Part shown: positions 40,499 through 51,600 of the stretch, piece by piece
Layout of the letters: the number at the start of each line of letters is the position of its first letter
How positions within the stretch are numbered: the stretch's first letter is position 1
NCBI GenBank assembly: GCA_012862575.1
Contig: BLSF01000063.1
Location: 1 to 64,000 of the forward strand
Direction: 5' to 3'
Length of the DNA: 64,000 nt
Origin: Parietichytrium sp. I65-24A
Lineage: Eukaryota > Sar > Bigyra > Thraustochytrida > Thraustochytriidae
Program-made: the position numbers and the translations under genes
Notes under the pieces: model-generated
What the model was told of the DNA's origin: nothing
Database searches by the model: none
The model's input: the letters and a program-made list of their open reading frames with translations, nothing else

Positions 40499-41470
40499 AT
40501 GTGGGTGGTTGTTTTGGCTGCGTTTGCAGCTGCGGTGGCGCAAGGGTCTGCCGAGGCAACGTCTGGCGTGGCAGGCAGCAACTCCTGCACGCCGGTGGTG
40601 AGGGACTCGGGGTCGCGGCTCATGCAGTTTGATCTCGGTGATTTGAAGGAGTCGAGGCACGAGATCTTGTTGCCCGCTGACGACAGGGGATACTCTGCTT
40701 TGCTCTACGTGACATTGTGTCACGAACTAGCTGACTTGACACCGCTCGGAGTGCGCTGTGGAGAAGGATCTAATGTGGCCAGCGTAACGATTTTGGGATG
40801 CGAGGCCTGGGGAAGACTCCCGGTTGCTGGGAGATCTCCCTGGCTAGCGCATGACGGAGATGCTTCGAAAGGGATCTTTGCCACCTTTGAATATGCGCCC
40901 GGGTCTGGGAGATGCCCTGCCAAGCGCTCTGCCACTGTGACACTTTTATGTCCCGCGGAAGGAGAAGAAAGTATTTTACCAGTAGCTACCGTCGACAAAG
41001 ATGACCCTTGCATCGTGCGTGTTGGTATGGTGCACAAGGCTGGCTGTCCTATCGGAACTTTGCCTCCTGCTGACTCCTCAGTGGTGCCAGGGTCAACGCC
41101 AACGCCCTCCGCCACAGACGATATTGGAGATTCAAGCAAAGGCTGGACGGGATGGTCGATCTTCTTGGTGATTGTCATCGTCGGGCTTGTCCTTTACTGT
41201 GCTGCTGGCATTATTAGCAACATGCGAGATGAGGGCCGCCACGGCCTGGACGCAATTCCTCATAAAGAGTTTTGGTTCGCTGTCCCAAGTATGCTCAGCC
41301 AGATGATTACGGTCATCATCGATCAAATTACCGGATTCTTCAGGGGAAGCGGCAGCTCCTCACAATACCGGTCCTTCTCGAGTACATTCTCTGGGACCGG
41401 GGGCAATGGGGCAGCTTCGTCAGCAAACTCTGGAGCTCCCGCCGGGACCGGCAACTATTCGGTTATCTAG
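40499..41470 (+). CDS. ATG27 / mannose-6-phosphate receptor-like MRH membrane protein
   Basis: A 323-aa type I membrane protein; the ATG at 40499 is used (the frame opens at GTG). A signal peptide (1-18) is followed by a luminal MRH-like domain with eight cysteines (about 27-185). One membrane span lies at about 216-240 (WSIFLVIVIVGLVLYCAAGI). The cytosolic start GRHGLDAIPHKEFW matches the conserved GxxxIPHxxFW block of Atg27 and cation-dependent M6P receptors. The tail is Gly/Ser-rich and ends in YSVI, a YxxPhi sorting signal at the extreme C-terminus like those read by AP-3 mu chains. Atg27 supplies Atg9 membrane in autophagy and cycles through Golgi, endosome and vacuole. Sugar-binding residues were not verified, so ATG27 versus receptor is open. 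Confidence 0.8.
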   Translation: MWVVVLAAFAAAVAQGSAEATSGVAGSNSCTPVVRDSGSRLMQFDLGDLKESRHEILLPADDRGYSALLYVTLCHELADLTPLGVRCGEGSNVASVTILGCEAWGRLPVAGRSPWLAHDGDASKGIFATFEYAPGSGRCPAKRSATVTLLCPAEGEESILPVATVDKDDPCIVRVGMVHKAGCPIGTLPPADSSVVPGSTPTPSATDDIGDSSKGWTGWSIFLVIVIVGLVLYCAAGIISNMRDEGRHGLDAIPHKEFWFAVPSMLSQMITVIIDQITGFFRGSGSSSQYRSFSSTFSGTGGNGAASSANSGAPAGTGNYSVI

Positions 41471-42389
41471 AGTTCCGCGCGAAATGAAAACGTCGCGAGT
41501 CCTTGTAAGGTTTACTAGCTAGCTTGCGCCGTGTCGCAATATCGTGTTTCGTGTCGAACAACTGATTGCGCCTCGCCACGAACACGTCTTGTCGCTCTTT
41601 GCGTTTTCCCCATCTCGCAATGCTGATGTGCAGATGGAGACCGGTACAAACACTGATGTGAGTCCTCTGCCTGCATTACTGAGTATCTTCCTGTTGATGC
41701 CAAGTTTGCATTTTTTTTCCATCTCTGAGCGTGATCAGCTCTGGAGACCTGCAGATTTTTTTAAACAAACAACTGCACAGACTCGTTCTAAATAATAAAC
41801 AAGACTGGGAGCGCTCACGTACCATTATTTTTTTCTGACAAAATTATTCAGAACAGACGATTAGAGATGCATGATCGAAAAAAGAAAGCAGGAAAGGAAA
41901 CCCTGGAGCAAGAGGAAGGCGCGTTCGTGCGTTGTTCAAAAGTTCCAACTCGAAACGCGTCCAAGTCCGCTCTAGCGGAGTTTGGGGTCGACTAAGAAGT
42001 GCACAACCATGAACAACCACAAAACGATCGTGTCGGAGATTCACGCCATTGAGCCTCAGACTCACGTCACAGAAGCCCCAACGTTACGCAAAAGCGGCAA
42101 GATCCACTACGCTGATCTTATAGCATAGTTAGGTAATACTGTAGCGCTGCATGGAGTATCTCACTCGCTGGCGGGGGAATAGCAAGAGATAGCAAGAGGC
42201 AAAGGCAAGTCACAAAGAGAGGAAGGAGAAGCACAGGTAAACCAGGTCCACGAGCTTTTAGATACGGCATCGAAAGAGGCCAGACCGTGCGGGACGTGTC
42301 TGTTAGAGAGCGCAGGCAGACAAAAGCCGCGTGGCGGTAGGATTCTAGAGAAGGAGGGAAAGTTGGGAAATCTCGACGAGGTAGCCAAG
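41471..42389. other. Intergenic region, no gene seen
   Basis: About 920 bp between two plus-strand genes. A/T-rich 41,700-41,860 (probably 3' flank), then GC-richer 5' flank of RagA with GATAGCAAGAG repeats near 42183-42200. Confidence 0.55.
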
Positions 42390-43397
42390 ATGAAGCAGAA
42401 GGTCTTGCTGATGGGCAAGTCCGGGAGCGGTAAAACCTCCATGAGATCGATCATCTTTGCGAACTATCTGGCGCGGGATACTATGAGACTGGGGCCGACT
42501 TTGGACGTGGAGCACTCTCATGTTCGCTTTTTGGGGAACCTTGTGCTAAATTTGTGGGACTGCGGTGGTCAGGATGCGTTTTACGAGAACTATTTTGAGA
42601 GCCAACGGGACCACATTTTTAGCAACGTGGCGGTCTTAATTTACGTGTTTGACATCGAGAGCGCGCAGATGGAGAAGGATCTTGCGTACTACGAGAGCTG
42701 TCTGGAGGCCATCACGCAAAACTCGGACGAGGCAAATATCTTTGTCCTTATTCATAAAATGGATTTGATTCAAGACCCGGTGCAAAGACAACGCGTTTTT
42801 GAGGAGCGCCAGGCTGTAGTACTTAGCAGATCTGCCGGAATGAAGGCACGTTGCTTTGGCACCTCGATTTGGGACGAAACCCTCTACAAGGCGTGGTCCG
42901 CCATTGTATATTCTCTCATTCCCGACATGGAGGTTTTGGAGGGCCATCTAAGCAACCTCTGTGAGATCTGCGACGCAGACGAGGTCGTGCTCTTCGAGCA
43001 TGCCACATTTCTGGTAATCAGTCACGCGACCCGAAAATTGCACGGAGATATGCATCGCTTCGAGAAAATATCCAACATCATCAAGCAGTTCAAACTTAGC
43101 TGTGGAAAATCCATGGCGCAATTCCAGAGCATGTCCGTGCGTAACGCGCACTTCACCGCCTACATTGATGTTTTCACCGGTAAGTCAGTTTGCTGCTTGT
43201 GCAGCTTCCCCAGTCTGCTTTGCTACGCTGCATGTAAGCTAACCTCTTTCCATGCCATTTATTGTTTCATTGAATAAATACAAATAGCCAATACATACAT
43301 CATGGTGATCGTCTCGGACCCCGACGTCCACCCAGCAGTAGTTCAACACAACCTTCTCAAAGCGCGGGGCGACTTTGATGCCACCTTGCGCCTTTAA
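42390..43397 (+). CDS. RagA: RagA/Gtr1-type GTPase (two exons)
   Basis: Spliced CDS 42390-43179 plus 43288-43397, 299 aa. The ATG at 42390 gives [20 protein letters not shown], nearly identical to animal RagA; the upstream TTG is not needed. G motifs: P-loop GKSGSGKT, switch [23 protein letters not shown]. The C-terminal roadblock-like domain has [23 protein letters not shown], and FTAYIDVFT. Without splicing the frame runs into a short unrelated tail; removing the intron yields [14 protein letters not shown] as in RagA. RagA/B forms a heterodimer with RagC/D and recruits TORC1 to lysosomes when amino acids are available. The RagC/D partner is not in this window. The tail is shorter than in human RagA, ending [10 protein letters not shown]. 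Confidence 0.96.
43180..43287 (+). other. RagA intron (108 nt)
   Basis: Donor GTAAGT at 43180, acceptor AAATAG ending at 43287, phase 1. A GCTAAC branch-like site lies about 45 nt before the acceptor. Splicing restores the conserved RagA C-terminus. Confidence 0.92.
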
Positions 43398-43851
43398 ACC
43401 CTCCATCCACCCACCCATTCATGAACTCATGAACTCATGCTCCTCGTGCACTTTAACCATCCACCTTTCCATTATCGACAACTCAGACTTTACCATCTTC
43501 CACAGACCCTCTCTCTTCTCTTCTTCGGAGCATCTCCCTTGGCGCCAGGAGGAAGTTCTACGACCATCCTGCGCTGCGCACACATCTCCACATCCGTCAC
43601 TCATCTCTCTTTCTCCAACATTCCATTGAACAATTGAAAGTAAACACGCAAAGCAAAAACACCAAAACGACTACCGCAGAGCAGAGCAGAGCAGAGCAGT
43701 CACGCGAAGCACCACGCGTTTGGAGGCTCTACGGCTACGGTTGTCGGAGCGTGGCGTCCCATTCGCAGTGCAGTAGTCGCTCGCGCGTTCGAGAGCATCG
43801 TGAGAGAGCACTGGCAGATCCGACAGCACTTCGGGCGTTGCCGAAACCGCC
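43398..43851. other. Intergenic region, no gene seen
   Basis: RagA 3' flank and the O-fucosyltransferase-like 5' flank. Contains CCATCCACC and CATGAACT repeats (43400-43440) and GCAGA repeats (43676-43700). Confidence 0.55.
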
Positions 43852-45411
43852 ATGCTGATCAGCCGCAGCAGAGTGGCGCACCAGCGCTTCGCGGCCAACT
43901 TCGCCAAGACGAAGCAGAGGCCAGCAGCACTGCTGAAACGCAGGGCGCTGATGGCGGTGCCGCTGCTGCTGCTGCTGGTGCTGTTGACGCTCGCGTGGAG
44001 AACGTGGTGGGCGGTGATTCACGCAAAGGACGATACGGCCGAAATCGCGGGAGTTGGTGTGGGCAGTGAGGCTGTACGTGGCGACAGTCAAGGAGCTCTT
44101 GCGAAAGAGACCTGGGAGGAGCCCCATGGCCCCGCGGATGACGCCGCGGGTGCGTCCGTTGAGATGCACGCGCTGCCGACGGAGTACTGGAAACGCTTTG
44201 AGGATGATCCTCTGGACGACCCTCCGCTGATGCCAAAAGCGCATGCGGGACACGCAAAGTACATCACGTTTGAAGATGACACGGGCGGCTGGAACAATAT
44301 TCGCATGGCGTTTGAAGTGTTTGTCGTGGCGGCAAAGGTTACCGGGCGGGTTCTGGTGTTGCCTCCGCGATGTCGATTCTATTTACTGGACCGGGGCCCC
44401 ATCACCGCCTTTGGGAAGACCGAGCAAGGCAGGAATTCCGGCTACGAGGACTATTACGATTTCGACGTCCTCTCCCGCTACGTGCAGATAATCAGCACGA
44501 GAGAATTTCTAGAAAGAGAGCAAGACGCTCTGCAAATACCTCAGTATCACGTGGATGTTGCAAGCCAGGATCAAGACGTGGTCAACGGACATCACACCGA
44601 TTATTTTCTATGGCTGCGAACGCACCCTCAAGCCGTGATATGGCCAAGCGGGCCAAGGGTCGTCGAGGAAAACAAGCTTGCAAAAAGCTCGTCCATTTAT
44701 GCAGACAAGAAGCTGATTCACTTTCCAATGCACGTTAGCAAGAATTTACGCTATCTCGGAGGAGTGCCCCAAATGTTTCGTGGCGTGCAACCAATGACCA
44801 GGGACGTGATTAAACGATTTATTCGCTCTGCGTTGGTGTACTCGCCGGCTATTTACCGGACCGCAAACGAGTATATCCGGCTGCTTGGGGGCTTCAATGC
44901 GTATGCTGCTTTGCACGTGCGCCGAAATGAGCTTCAGTACAAGTCTGTTTTTATATCTGGGCAGGAAACAGCAAACAATGTGAAGCCCATCTTGCGCCCC
45001 GGCGAGACGATCTACATTGCGACTGATGAAACTTCCCTTGGTTTTTTCGACCCTTTTAAGGAAGCTGGGGCCAAGGTCGTGCGCATGGTCGACCTTCGGA
45101 CGCAGGTCAGTGAGCGCGTGGGCCCACTGCACCCAAAATTCGAAGGAATGGTGGAGCAAATCATCTGTGCCGCCGGAAGAGTGTTTGCCGGTACGCCCTA
45201 TTCATCTTATTCTGCTCACATTTTCCGACTTCGAAAGTATATGCATCTGAAGGCCGAGGATGTGATGGAGTCCGCTTGCATATACCACACCAAGGACAAC
45301 TCTGACCCAGAAGTACTCAAGGAGCATTTAGCGGAGTGCCGCAGCGTTTTCAGTGGCGAGATAGATATGGCTGATATCAAGCAAGGCAACTTGCGCTCTG
45401 CTGAACACTGA
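43852..45411 (+). CDS. GDP-fucose protein O-fucosyltransferase-like type II membrane enzyme
   Basis: A 519-residue protein with a basic cytosolic N-terminus, one membrane anchor (about 34-56, MAVPLLLLLVLLTLAWRTWW), an acidic stem, and a luminal domain of the PF10250 O-fucosyltransferase fold. Hallmarks: YITFEDDTGGWNNIRMAFEV (nucleotide-sugar site near the start), ATGRV-type VTGRVLVLPP, YAALHVRRNELQYK (the HxRR/HVRR motif that contacts GDP-fucose), IYIATDE, and CAAGRVFAGTPYSSYSAHIFRLR near the end. This suggests Golgi or ER transfer of fucose to protein or glycan. The acceptor is not predictable. ATG 43852 is a good start. Related families include GT65, GT68 and plant GT106; subfamily was not resolved. 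Confidence 0.85.
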   Translation: MLISRSRVAHQRFAANFAKTKQRPAALLKRRALMAVPLLLLLVLLTLAWRTWWAVIHAKDDTAEIAGVGVGSEAVRGDSQGALAKETWEEPHGPADDAAGASVEMHALPTEYWKRFEDDPLDDPPLMPKAHAGHAKYITFEDDTGGWNNIRMAFEVFVVAAKVTGRVLVLPPRCRFYLLDRGPITAFGKTEQGRNSGYEDYYDFDVLSRYVQIISTREFLEREQDALQIPQYHVDVASQDQDVVNGHHTDYFLWLRTHPQAVIWPSGPRVVEENKLAKSSSIYADKKLIHFPMHVSKNLRYLGGVPQMFRGVQPMTRDVIKRFIRSALVYSPAIYRTANEYIRLLGGFNAYAALHVRRNELQYKSVFISGQETANNVKPILRPGETIYIATDETSLGFFDPFKEAGAKVVRMVDLRTQVSERVGPLHPKFEGMVEQIICAAGRVFAGTPYSSYSAHIFRLRKYMHLKAEDVMESACIYHTKDNSDPEVLKEHLAECRSVFSGEIDMADIKQGNLRSAEH

Positions 45412-45745
45412 TTGGGAAAATAGAGCATTTCTTTTGCTTGATGGCATGCGTGGTCTGTTCTGTCGGCAGACAACTTGGTGTCGTGTTGTGGGATACGTTG
45501 ATGCAATCCTCTAGAAGAGATGGATTCAATCTTTAGCAAATCAGTTTGTTTTTTACATGAACATGTAGCCTTCTCTTTCTTTGTCTCTCTCTCTCTCTCT
45601 CTCTTGCTATAATCTTTTGCGAAACTATTTGAAGAGCCTTCTCTTTCATTGTCTCTGTATCTCTGTTCTCGCTTGCTATAATCTTTTGCGAAACTATTTG
45701 AGGCTGGCAGAGCGGCCAACAGCGCATTCCCGTCAGACTCTCTAG
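45412..45745. other. Convergent 3' flanks with a 68-bp tandem repeat
   Basis: Only simple CT repeats and the tandem duplication listed separately. Confidence 0.6.
45568..45702. repeat. Two diverged copies of a 68-bp unit
   Basis: Both copies run from GCCTTCTCTTTC to GCGAAACTATTTGA. Copy 1 carries a perfect CT run; copy 2 has substitutions in it. Confidence 0.9.
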
Positions 45746-45967
45746 CTAGCTGTAGTACAACTCGAGCCCAGTGCCATCGTGAATTTCGTAATCCTCCAGA
45801 GTGATGTGGTCCTTGTACACAAAGCTAGACCTCTGGATTCTCAGCTTCTCCGGTCGCGTGCCCAATTGAGCCGCTGCAAGTTTCTTCAAGTCTCCAATCG
45901 TGTCGTCCTCGTTGCACTTGACCACCACCTTGCGCCCCGACCTATCGTCCAACGTCACTTCGATCAT
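45746..45967 (-). CDS. UBL5: Hub1/UBL5 ubiquitin-like modifier
   Basis: A 73-residue protein from the ATG at 45967, the exact length of human UBL5; the frame upstream opens with a TTG and adds nine unrelated residues. [26 protein letters not shown]-type core, and [15 protein letters not shown] match the family. Hub1 ends in a double tyrosine rather than di-glycine and acts non-covalently, binding Snu66 in the tri-snRNP to influence splice-site choice. The final residue is Ser instead of the usual Gln or Met. In a genome with few introns its retention is consistent with a working spliceosome. The call is certain. Confidence 0.96.
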   Translation of the reverse strand: MIEVTLDDRSGRKVVVKCNEDDTIGDLKKLAAAQLGTRPEKLRIQRSSFVYKDHITLEDYEIHDGTGLELYYS

Positions 45968-46311
45968 CTCGCCAGTCTCTCTCTCACCGTCCAACCTATC
46001 CTCGATCTCTTAGCGCAGCTTTATCTACTATAGATACCACTACAAACTCGTACCAGGTCCTCGCCGCGCACCCCACCAACACACGTGTGCTCCACTCTCT
46101 CCACTCTGCCAAAAGCCATTGGACAAGTCAGAAGAGACAGAAGCGACCCAGCAGTACTGAAAGTCAAGAGCGAGGGCACGGAGGAGCAGTAAGGAGGCGC
46201 TAGCATATTTGGTAGAGCGAGGAGCGGAGCGGCATGCATGTGAGAAAGGCGAGAGAGAGAAGTGACGCGCGTGAGGAGAAGCTGACTGACCGGACTGGAG
46301 AGTCAGTGTAG

Positions 46312-46346
<35 letters not shown>

Positions 46347-46447
46347 GATATGGGAAAGAGCTCAAGTTGAACTGCGTCGTAAGAGATACAGAGATAGATT
46401 GATAGATAGATAGAGAGAGAGAGAGAGAACGAAGGGGTCAAGGAGGG
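45968..46447. other. Divergent promoter region with GA and GATA repeats
   Basis: Shared 5' region of UBL5 and AP3M. Long GA runs (46315-46350, 46415-46430) and GATA units (46390-46412) lie just upstream of AP3M exon 1. Confidence 0.65.
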
Positions 46448-47897
46448 ATGATCCAGAGTCTGTTTGTGATATCCCCGAACGGGTGAGTTGGCGAATGAGA
46501 TGGGGTTTTGGAGGGTGCGGATGGCTGGTGGAGGAGCGAGGTGGAGATGGAATAGTGCTAACGAGCTGTGGACGTTTCGTTCTCTGCGCGTGTGGATTTT
46601 TTGAGTTGCCAGGGAGGTGCTGATTGAAAAGCACTGGCGCAAGGTGACGAGTAGGAATTTGATTGACATGTTCTTGGATCATGTGAACCAATGCGACGAT
46701 CCCCGCGACGTGCTGCCGGTGATCTCGATGGCGAGCCATTATTTGCTAAATGTATATCGCGCCAAGCTCTTCCTGTTGTGCGTAGTGGCAGACGAGGTTT
46801 CGCCATCATTGGTGATAGAGTTTCTGCACCGCGTGGTGGACATCATGGAAGACTACTTTAAGGAGGTCAGCGATGCTACCATCAAGGAGAATTTCTCAAC
46901 CGTATATCAATTGTTGGAGGAAATGTGTGACAATGGCTTTCCTCTCATCACTGAGCCGAATCCCTTGAAAGAAATGATCGCACCCCCAACTATTCAGTCC
47001 CGCATCGTTGCTGCGGTCTCCGGAAAGTCCGCCGTTTCGGAGGTGCTCCCAGACGGAACGTTCTCGAGCATGCCGTGGAGAAGAAAGGGCGTGCATTACA
47101 ATGTAAATTCGTTGTATTTCGACGTGGTAGAGGAGATTGACTGTATTATTGGCCGCAACGGCCAGGTGGTGACCTGTGATGTGTACGGTACGCTTCAATG
47201 CCGCTCAAACCTTAGTGGAATGCCAGACTTGCTTGTCTCCTTTCAGGACCCTTATTTGATGCACGACTTTTCGCTGCATCCCTGCGTGCGCGTCTCGAGG
47301 TTTGAGCAGGAGAGAGTGCTGTCTTTCGTCCCTCCCGACGGCGAATTTACTATGATGCAGTATAAAGTCGACCCTGCTACATTCTCTTCTGTGAACCCGT
47401 CAAATCCGCACAAGAGAAGCTACACAAATCTTCCGATCCCTATCTATTGCCGACCTCAAATTACATATTCTGATTTGGACGGCTCAGTCGATGTCATAGT
47501 AGGCAGCAAGTCGCTCAACAAAGGCCCGGGTAAGTCAGAGGCGATGGAGGCTGAAGACATTGTCATCATCCTGCCGTTCCCCAAGACTGTTCGCTCGATA
47601 GACCTCAAATGCAATGTAGGCACCGTGCTCTGTGACGAAATAACCAAAGAGTGTAAATGGAAGATAGGCAAGATCCCCGCCGATTCGTCTCCAAAGCTCA
47701 GTGGAACCTTTTCCCTGTTGCCAGACCTTCCGAAGCCGGACGACACCCTCACTTTGTTAGCCGAGTTTAAAGTCGCTGACACCTCTGTTTCCGGACTGCA
47801 AATATCTGAAATTTCAATACTCAACGAGTATTATGACCCGTACAAGTACGTCAGATCAACCTTGCGTGCCGGCAGGCTTCAGATCCGATGTCCATAA
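46448..47897 (+). CDS. AP3M: AP-3 adaptor complex subunit mu (two exons)
   Basis: Spliced CDS 46448-46482 plus 46613-47897, 439 aa. Exon 1 encodes MIQSLFVISPN and joins through a split Gly codon to EVLIEKHWRKV, reproducing the N-terminal longin-type start of AP-3 mu. Conserved blocks: VIEFLHRVVDIMEDYF, LLEEMCDNGFPLITEPN, PWRRKGVHYNVNSLYFDVVE, LSGMPDLL, HPCVRV, ERVLSFVPPDGEF, and the C-terminal YKYVRSTLRAGRLQIRC. Mu subunits bind YxxPhi signals on cargo; AP-3 carries cargo from endosome or Golgi to lysosome or vacuole. The longest uninterrupted frame starts at an unlikely GTG and lacks the N-terminus. Length is close to human AP3M1 (418 aa). Confidence 0.95.
46483..46612 (+). other. AP3M intron (130 nt)
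   Basis: Donor GTGAGT at 46483, acceptor TTGCCAG ending at 46612, phase 2. A GCTAAC branch-like motif at 46557-46562 is 50 nt before the acceptor. Confidence 0.92.
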
Positions 47898-48646
47898 TAA
47901 TCCAAAGCAGTAAGCCTCGACACATCAGCAATTCATCTTCCCCCTATCGTCCTCTTCTCCGGGCTACTTCTCTTCTGCTTGCCCTTCCACGCTAAAACGA
48001 AATCGCCTGCTTCTCCATTCCATTCCTAGCGCGTTCCCACTCTCCCATCAAATCGATCGACAGAGCGAACAAACCCGTTTCTTTCTCGACATCACAGTCA
48101 ATTGACCCATTGATCCATTTGATCCATTGATCCATTGATCCATTGATCGATATTGAATGTATACCCCAAGTCGTCGACTTGAGAGATTGACCTAAAGTTC
48201 CAGTTTTCTTTGTTTTCTTGCACAGTGCTGTCTTACCACTTACCTAGCTCTCCCCATAGGACCCCGAATTCAAAAACGAAAAGAAAACAATTGCCACCAA
48301 CTCGAATGAGCCATACCTTCGCACACTAGACGTCTCAGGACCCACAGCAAACGCCTAACGTTGCTGCTGGGAGGGAAAGGGTACGCGGACGGCGACTTGT
48401 GGGGGTTACTGGTGGGACTGTTGGAGGTGTTAGCTGCGCTTGCACAAGTTTTCTGTGTCGGGAGAGAGCATCTTGAGGGATTGGAAGACTCCCTCCCACC
48501 TATGGGGAGCGAAGCGTACGGGAAAAGGTACGCGGAGCAGAGACAATAGCGCGCGGAAGAAGGCGCTGCTTTTCTTTTTATGATCGGGCGTTGAGAAGGG
48601 TAAAGAGTCAAAGACATCGGATCGCACTCGGCGGAGAAGGGCCGTG
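47898..48646. other. Intergenic region, no gene seen
   Basis: About 750 bp. Contains ATCCATTG octamer repeats (about 48106-48148), pyrimidine-rich 3' flank of AP3M and the kinesin 5' flank. Confidence 0.6.
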
Positions 48647-51600
48647 ATGCGTGAACGGATAAAGGTTTTGGTGCGGGTTCGTCCTGACGAGGCCGCTGCG
48701 AAGAGGTGCGTGAAATGCGCAGGGGACACAGAGGTATCTGTCTTCAGTGAAGAGTGGAGCGGCTCGCGCAACTTTGCGTTTGATAAGGTCTTTGGGGCTT
48801 CGAGCTCTCAGCAAGATGTTTACACCGCTGTAGATCCGCTCGTGCACAGTGCAGTAGAAGGCTATAACGCAACCGTTTTTGCTTATGGATGCACCGGCTC
48901 CGGAAAGACGCACACCATATCGGGCGACGGCGCCGACAACGCAGGGATAATTCCCAGGGCCGTTCGGCGCATTTTTGAACTGGCTGAAGCGATGACCGAG
49001 AAAGACAACGAGAGCCTCGTGCTTGTTCACATGGCATATGTGGAACTGTACAATAATCACTTTCGCGACTTGCTAGGCGAAGCTAGCGGGTCAAGCAACA
49101 AGATTGAGCTCCACACCAACAAAGATGGGGTGGTCTTTCTCAGTGGCAGCCCGTCGCTCCGCACACCAGTGACGAGCGCCAAACAGGCTCTGAAACTTGT
49201 GGAAATTGGCGCCAAACAGCGCGTGACTGGGGCCACCGAGTGCAACGAGCACAGCTCCAGGTCACACGCCATTTTAACCTTTCACGTTGAATCGAGGTGC
49301 AGTTCGAGCGCCGACGGAGCCGCTTCTGTCGCCAAAATCGGCAAGCTTCACATTGTGGATCTTGCTGGGAGCGAAAGACTCTCGCTTTCTCAAGCCTCCG
49401 GAAAGGGGCGTACCGAAACACAAAATATCAATCTCTCTTTATCAACGCTGGGGGACGTTTTATCGGCGCTCTCGCAGCCCGAGGAGGTTTCTTCGCGCGC
49501 AGCGGGCTCCTCCGCTCACGATAACAGGCCGCTCGTGCCATATCGGAACAGCAAATTGACCTATTTTTTAAAAGATAGCCTCGGAGGCAACTCGAAGACT
49601 GTGATGATCGCCAATGTCCGAACTCCAGACAAGTATCGGCAGCAGACATTGATGACCCTAATGTACGCCTCCCGCGCGAAGAAAATCCAAAATCACACCG
49701 TGGTCAACACGGACACACAAGGAAACTCTCAGGCAGCGGCCTTCATTTCAGAGATTGAGCAGCTGAAAGCGCACCTCCGGCAGCGAGAGCGAGAATTTGA
49801 AGCTTTGCAAAAACAGTTGCCGAAGGGCCATGAGAGTGGCACAGAAATGAAGGCTCGGGTCGAAAAGCTTGCGACCTTGTCAAAAGAAAACGAGGCGGAG
49901 AAGCTCCGGCTCGAGACTTGCCTCAAGCAAGTCGTGCACAACCACCGCTCCACCCTTGCTGCGCAACAAGAAAAGTTTACCTCTCTACAAGACAAGCTGT
50001 TGGAGTATCAAAATGTGTTTACTATGCAAAAGAAGGAGATCCAGACCTTACGAGAATCTATTCGCGACCTCTGTGCAGGCCCTTCCGAGAGCGAGGTGAA
50101 TCAACTTAAAGCAATGGTCGAAAAGTTGGCACGGGCGTTGGAGGCATCCCGAGCAGACGTTGCTGCAAAAAGCGCAGCACTTCGGCGGGCCGAGGAAAAA
50201 GCCTTTCAGGCCGAGCAGCGAATCGCAGACTTGAGCGACCAGGCTGGCCAGGTTTCCATCGAGTCAGATGATGCTCGCGTTCGGCTCCAAGCTCTGCAAC
50301 ATCGCTATGATGCGCTCAAAGATACTAGCGTTGAGGCACTCAAGCAACTCGAGCTCGCTCAGAGGCGGGAAGAGTCTCTTGAAAAGCGGCTGCAGGAGGA
50401 GACGTGTGGGAATTCTTCAAAAGCTGCCGAAATCGATCGCCTCGAGCGTGCGTCGAAGGAATTGCAAGCAGAGAATGAGCGCATGCTACATCAACGATCG
50501 TCAGGATGCGAAAATTGTAGCATCTTGGATACTCGTGTCCAACTTCTTGAGAACAGCGAGGACTCGAAGAAAGAAGAAATAGACAAAATGAAACAGGAGC
50601 GTGAAAAAATAATTGATGCTCTTTCCAATGCAGAGCTTATTGCCTCACAGATGCAAAAACTTCGCGACCAGGCCAATCTCGAAAGCCTTCAGGCGAGGGA
50701 AAAAATCCGCAGCATGGAGCGAGACCAAAAGTTGCTCATGGAAAGTAACATCGAGCTCCAGGACCTGAATGAAAAGCTAAAATCTCGCCTGACTTCCCTT
50801 GAGGAGCAAGAACTATACAAATCCGAGACGGACAAGAAGTTTCAAGAGTCCCAGAAGCTCTTGCAGGAGCAGTTAGAGCGGGCTCTGCAAGAGGCGGAGA
50901 GTCAAGCGCTCGAAAACCAGAGGCTGAACGACGTGATTGGCAAAATCAAAGCTGCTCAAGAAAAGCAATTGCGTACTCTGCACCTCGCAGTGGAACAGGA
51001 AAAGAGATCGTATAACGAGCTCAAATTGAAGTACACAGCGGTTGTGGAGTCGCACGAATGCGAGCTGGGAAGAGTAGAGGCAAAATGCGCATCTTTGGAT
51101 TCACACATCGAAGTTCTCAAGGAGTCCAAGCGACAGCTTGAAAATACCGTGACGCAGCTCGAGTCTCAACTCGATCACAACTGCACTCTGAAGGATCGAA
51201 TCTCCAAAGCGGAGGATCTCGTTCGCGCTAAACAACTCGAGAAGGAAGACGCCAACGCCCGAATAACACAATTGTCTGAAGAACTATCCCAACGTGAAAA
51301 AGATGCTATTGAAACGGACGAGAAAATCAAAAATATCGAACTACGACTGGCGGAAACACAAGAACGGCTTGGCGATTCTTCTCACAAGCTCATAGATTCA
51401 GAAAAGAATGCCTCGGGGTTGAAGGATGAGCTGCGACAAAAAGCGCGTGAGCTTTTGGACATGAAAAAAATGTTTGAAAACGATCTTAAAACTCAGAGTG
51501 AGAGGCTGAGACAGCTTGAGAACGACAAAGCAGACGCACTTGATCAATTAAGGCAATTCAAAGAAACCGCGTCACAGGAGCGTAGGAGTGCCGAGGTTGC

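Noticed and set aside
46040-46669. Minus-strand 209-aa Ser/Leu-rich frame over the AP3M promoter and exon 1
   Set aside because: Driven by GA/GATA microsatellites and overlapping the conserved AP3M start on the other strand.
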